From NCBI GenBank assembly GCA_030147305.1, contig JASLAE010000267.1, forward strand, positions 1-9,380: a DNA stretch of 9,380 nt, written 5' to 3'. The translations under genes were made by a program, and so were the position numbers. A model generated the notes under the pieces. The model saw only the letters and a program-made list of their open reading frames with translations, was not told the origin of the DNA and searched no databases. This document shows, piece by piece, positions 6,600 to 9,380 of the stretch. The DNA is from Cesiribacter sp. GTDB taxonomy: Bacteria; Bacteroidota; Bacteroidia; Cytophagales; Cyclobacteriaceae. Within the stretch, counting starts at the first letter, position 1, and every line of letters starts with the position of its first letter.

Positions 6600-7398
6600 A
6601 GAAAATTAGCTCCTTTGATAAAATATAAACTGCCATCAGCAGCACAAACCAGCCAAATCCTTTCTTTAGGTGCTTGCCATCGATCTTTGTGGAAAGCCAG
6701 CTGCCCAGGAAGATCCCCACGAGCGAAAGCCCGGTGAAAAGCAGCATAAAAGGCCAGTCAATGGGCTGATTGCCAATGTCCCCCAGAAATCCGATCAGGG
6801 ATTTAATCGCGATGATCAGGAGCGAAGTGCCCACGGCCATTTTCATCGGTAATTTTGCCAGCAACACCAGGGCAGGAATGATTAAAAAGCCACCACCGGC
6901 GCCTACAAGCCCGGTAAGCATGCCTACCACTGCACCTTCAAGGGCAATTAAGGGGTAATTGTACTTTACCTTTTCAGCTTCAATCGCTGGTTTACTGTTG
7001 TTGTGGATCATTGAAAAAGCAGCTGCCAGCATAATGAGCGCGAAAAACACCATGATGGCAATATCCTTTGTCACTGTAAAATCGCCCAGGGTGATGATAA
7101 CATCCGGGATGGCTGGAACCAGAAATTTTCTGGTGAGATAAACAGTGATGAACGAAGGTGTGGCAAATACTGCTGCTGTCTTATAGTTAACAAGGCCCTT
7201 TTTCATAAAGGCAAAAGAGCCGGCAAGCGATGTTGCACCTACCACAAAAAGAGAATAGGCTGTGGCCAGCACAGGATTAACGCTGAGCAGATACACCAGC
7301 GCCGGTACTGTAAGGATAGAGCCACCGCCACCAATCAGTCCCAGACTTATGCCAATGATAACGGCGGAGGCATACCCAAGAATCGTTAATATTTCCAT
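6598..7398 (-). CDS. TauE/SafE family sulfite/anion exporter
   Basis: Inner-membrane permease of 266 aa with about eight hydrophobic segments. TauE/SafE proteins export sulfite, sulfoacetate or related organic anions. The family's two repeats are clear: GLIGGGGSILTVPALVYL at residues 20-37 and GLVGAGGGFLIIPALVLL at 163-180. Later landmarks are AVGTSLLIIAIKSLIGFLGD (188-207) and GIFLGSWLSTKIDGKHLKKG (228-247). I chose the ATG at 7398, which puts the first segment at residue 8; the frame also allows a TTG at 7422. It converges on the CtaG-like gene and diverges from a probable rhodanese remnant. Exporter plus rhodanese is a common sulfur-metabolism pairing, which favours sulfite as substrate, but this is inference. 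Confidence 0.93.
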   Translation of the reverse strand: MEILTILGYASAVIIGISLGLIGGGGSILTVPALVYLLSVNPVLATAYSLFVVGATSLAGSFAFMKKGLVNYKTAAVFATPSFITVYLTRKFLVPAIPDVIITLGDFTVTKDIAIMVFFALIMLAAAFSMIHNNSKPAIEAEKVKYNYPLIALEGAVVGMLTGLVGAGGGFLIIPALVLLAKLPMKMAVGTSLLIIAIKSLIGFLGDIGNQPIDWPFMLLFTGLSLVGIFLGSWLSTKIDGKHLKKGFGWFVLLMAVYILSKELIF

Positions 7399-7541
7399 GT
7401 ACAGATCAAATAATACTGCCAAAGTACCTTTGTAAATGCCTTGGCTATACAGCGCCTAACGCTTCCATTTGATCTGGCCTGTTCAATGACATCTTCATAT
7501 AAATTAATGATTTGCTTTATATTTTAATAAGTAATCAACAC

Positions 7542-7561
7542 GCCAGGCTTTTGAACCTGGC
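7542..7561. repeat. Hairpin GCCAGG/CCTGGC in the exporter-rhodanese gap
   Basis: GCCAGG (7542-7547) and CCTGGC (7556-7561) form a perfect 6-base stem with an 8-base loop. It lies 144 bases upstream of the exporter start (minus strand) and just before the recognisable rhodanese remnant (plus strand). No T-run follows on either side, so a terminator is unlikely. It may be an operator, a leader structure or chance. Confidence 0.3.
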
Positions 7562-7610
7562 AGCAAATTGGCCTGAGAAATTGAGTAAAACTATCACAAA
7601 AGTATCTATA

Positions 7611-7902
7611 AATGCAAAGCATCCGGTTTCAGGAGTAGTAAATGGTATAACAGAGGTTGCTTTCAGACAATGTGCAGGAATCAAAAACGCAAAGAATCCC
7701 CCCTGTTTTCAAGTCATGACAAATCTTTGCTAACTTTCAGTCAAAAGCCTGTATCCGGCTAAGTGTTCATTTATTTTACTGTGCAAGCAGAGGCATAAGG
7801 CTGAAAGCTGTGGCCAATATGAATGAACTTGGGTTTAAAAATGTTTATGGTGCTGGGGAAGCGTTTAACGAACTGATGCTGGCTGGTGTTTCTGTTGAAT
7901 AG
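7611..7902 (+). pseudogene. Decayed rhodanese-domain gene
   Basis: Two fragments in different frames read as parts of a rhodanese (sulfurtransferase). The first (frame open 7512-7733) gives HPVSGVVNGITEVAFRQ from 7620 and then GIKNAKNP. These fit the usual GHVxGSxNIPLxEVxxR and 'KNxKKP' stretches just before the active site. The second (7720-7902) gives VHLFYCASRGIR from 7765, then LKAVANMNELGFKNVY and AGEAFNELMLAGVSVE, ending in a TAG stop. YCAS-G-R is the active-site Cys loop, here with one extra residue compared with the usual CxxGxR. About 65 unrelated bases and a frame change separate the halves, and the conserved N-terminal 'DVR' region is not found. I therefore call it a pseudogene, although sequencing error is possible. 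It is divergent from the TauE/SafE exporter, which fits a former sulfur-handling pair. Confidence 0.65.
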
Positions 7903-7933
7903 CCAACCTGATCCATTGCAAGCAGCTACATCC

Positions 7934-8908
7934 ATGGAAAAGTACTGGAATATATTCATGTCTTCCTTCACCGATTATGGGAGCTACCTTTATCGGGAAA
8001 TTCTTTATCCCGGCTGGGGTAATTATTTCTACTGGCTTGTAGGCTTGTCACTCTTTTTCTGGCTGCTTGAAGTAGTTGTGCCCTGGCGTCAGCACCAGGC
8101 TAAGATCCGACAGGATTTCTGGCTCGATGGCTTTTATATGTTCTTCAACTTCTTCCTGTTCTCACTGGTCGGTTACAACGCCATTTCCAACATAGGAGTA
8201 GAAGCCTTCAATGATTTCCTGGCGCTCTTCGGCATTAAAAACCTGGTTGCCTTCGAGGTACAGTCCTGGCCGGTTTGGGCGCAATTACTTACGCTTTTTG
8301 TTGTGCGTGATTTTATTCAATGGAATGTACATCGTCTCCTGCACCATTCCGATTTTCTATGGCGCTTTCATAAAGTACACCACTCTGTACAGCAAATGGG
8401 GTTTGCCGCACATCTGCGTTTTCACTGGGGCGAAACAATTGTATATCGTACCCTGGAATATATTCCGCTGGCTATGATCGGCTTTGGCATCAAGGATTTT
8501 TTCCTGGTGCATATTTTTGCAACCGCCATCGGGCACTTCAATCATGCCAATGTAAGGCTTCCGTTAGGACCGCTTGCTTATATTATCAACAACCCGCAGA
8601 TGCACATCTGGCACCATGCCCGACAGATGCCCCGCCGCCATGGTGCCAATTATGGTATTAGCCTGAGTGTATGGGATTATCTGTTTGGTACCGTGTACAT
8701 GCCGGAAGACGGGCGCGACATTGACCTGGGTTTTGAGGATGTAAAAGATTACCCAAAGTCCTTTATGGAACAACAGTGGCATCCTTTTCGGAAAGGTGGG
8801 AGGGGTAAAGCTGAAAAAAGTACTACCAGCCTATTTGAAAATAAGGTGGCTGCTGTCGAAACTGTTCCCGAACAGGCGAGTCAGGATGAATTTACCAAAC
8901 CAGCCTGA
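7934..8908 (+). CDS. Sterol desaturase / fatty acid hydroxylase family protein
   Basis: Membrane di-iron oxygenase of 324 aa that would hydroxylate or desaturate a lipid; the substrate is unknown. The family's His clusters are all present. They are HRLLHH at residues 133-138, HKVHH at 146-150, HFNHAN at 201-206 and HIWHH at 224-228, followed by RRHGANYG around 234-241. Hydrophobic segments lie near 29-48, 67-85, 116-128 and 177-200. VWDYLFGTVYMP at 246-257 is the usual ending of the core domain. A variable hydrophilic tail of about 65 residues follows. I chose the ATG at 7934 (MEKYW). A GTG at 7886 is in frame, but it lies inside the end of the rhodanese remnant and adds 16 residues with no family character. 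The gene ends far from any neighbour. Bacteria of this phylum usually lack sterols, so a fatty acid, sphingolipid or carotenoid substrate is more likely. Confidence 0.93.
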   Translation: MEKYWNIFMSSFTDYGSYLYREILYPGWGNYFYWLVGLSLFFWLLEVVVPWRQHQAKIRQDFWLDGFYMFFNFFLFSLVGYNAISNIGVEAFNDFLALFGIKNLVAFEVQSWPVWAQLLTLFVVRDFIQWNVHRLLHHSDFLWRFHKVHHSVQQMGFAAHLRFHWGETIVYRTLEYIPLAMIGFGIKDFFLVHIFATAIGHFNHANVRLPLGPLAYIINNPQMHIWHHARQMPRRHGANYGISLSVWDYLFGTVYMPEDGRDIDLGFEDVKDYPKSFMEQQWHPFRKGGRGKAEKSTTSLFENKVAAVETVPEQASQDEFTKPA

Positions 8909-9380
8909 TCAACTGGTTATAATATATGATTTTCCATAGGAGCTGTTAGAACAATTATATCAGGATACTATGGTTTATATTAATTCTAAAGATTGAATGG
9001 CTTAGCCCTTTCGACTACTGCTGTTTTGTTTGATTACGATCCGGGCAGAAACACTTCTGGCCAACCCGCACATACACAACATCTGCCCAGCTTTAGCACC
9101 CGCCAGTTTTCGGGCTGCTACAGTAACCAATAAAGAACCTCAGCTATGGATAAGATTGCTGCCAAATGCCAGGTAATTCCAGATAAGCTCGTTGAGCTTT
9201 GCATGCTGTGCCTTTACCGGCAGCTACTTTGATAAAGACCGGCCCATTTATTCAAAGTGCTATGTTTAATGCTTTGAGCATGTCTTTCAATCCTTTCCTT
9301 AACTATAGCTCAATAGCTATGCAATAACAATAACCTGATCGTAGTTAATGTAGATACAGGAAATGTTTAGGGTGTCTGGG
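8909..9380. other. Right-end region, 472 bases, no gene supported
   Basis: No frame has a convincing start, length and family match. Small hairpins occur: AAGCTC/GAGCTT at 9185-9199 (3-base loop, then TTTGC) and ATAGCT/AGCTAT at 9305-9320. The first could be a weak terminator for the desaturase gene, though it lies about 275 bases away. A minus-strand frame at 9005-9139 is open for 45 codons and may be part of a decayed gene. The window ends before any next gene is seen. Confidence 0.6.

Noticed and set aside
8211..8477. Plus-strand 88-codon frame inside the desaturase gene
   Set aside because: It overlaps the His-cluster coding region in another frame and shows no family features.
1..9380. 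CRISPR array, tRNA/rRNA genes or insertion sequences
   Set aside because: I saw no regularly spaced repeats, cloverleaf-like sequence with conserved T-loop, transposase or paired terminal repeats in the window.

Overview
The window looks like a chromosomal segment of a Bacteroidota bacterium, most likely the Chitinophagaceae/Sphingobacteriia side. Reasons: moderate G+C with AT-rich intergenic DNA, mostly weak or absent Shine-Dalgarno sequences, several -7 boxes close to TAnnTTTG, and protein families common in that phylum (DUF6807/'PmoA', PepSY-like secreted proteins, DUF2243 beside a caa3-type CtaG). The genus is inference.

Layout, left to right. A YihY/BrkB inner-membrane protein (56-1009, minus) is followed by a 538-base gap holding a good terminator hairpin. 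Next is a small secreted PepSY-like protein (1548-2087, minus), then a gene-poor stretch of about 770 bases. Two plus-strand genes follow: a zinc-independent medium-chain NAD(P)H oxidoreductase (2860-3831) and a secreted DUF6807 protein (4019-4963). A likely two-gene operon of membrane proteins follows: DUF2243 (5230-5706) and a CtaG-like cytochrome oxidase assembly protein (5746-6579). It converges on a TauE/SafE-type sulfite/anion exporter (6598-7398, minus), with the stop codons 18 bases apart and an inverted repeat touching both. Divergent from the exporter lies what I read as a decayed rhodanese gene (about 7611-7902, plus). A sterol desaturase/fatty acid hydroxylase gene follows (7934-8908, plus). 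The last 470 bases hold no gene I can support.

Functional picture. DUF2243 plus CtaG points to copper delivery or assembly for a heme-copper oxidase encoded elsewhere. The TauE/SafE exporter beside a rhodanese remnant suggests a former sulfur-handling pair, sulfane sulfur chemistry plus sulfite efflux, of which only the exporter is intact. The other genes look like independent housekeeping or accessory units. I see no mobile element, CRISPR array, tRNA or rRNA. No obviously new multi-gene system is visible; the rhodanese remnant is the most interesting item.
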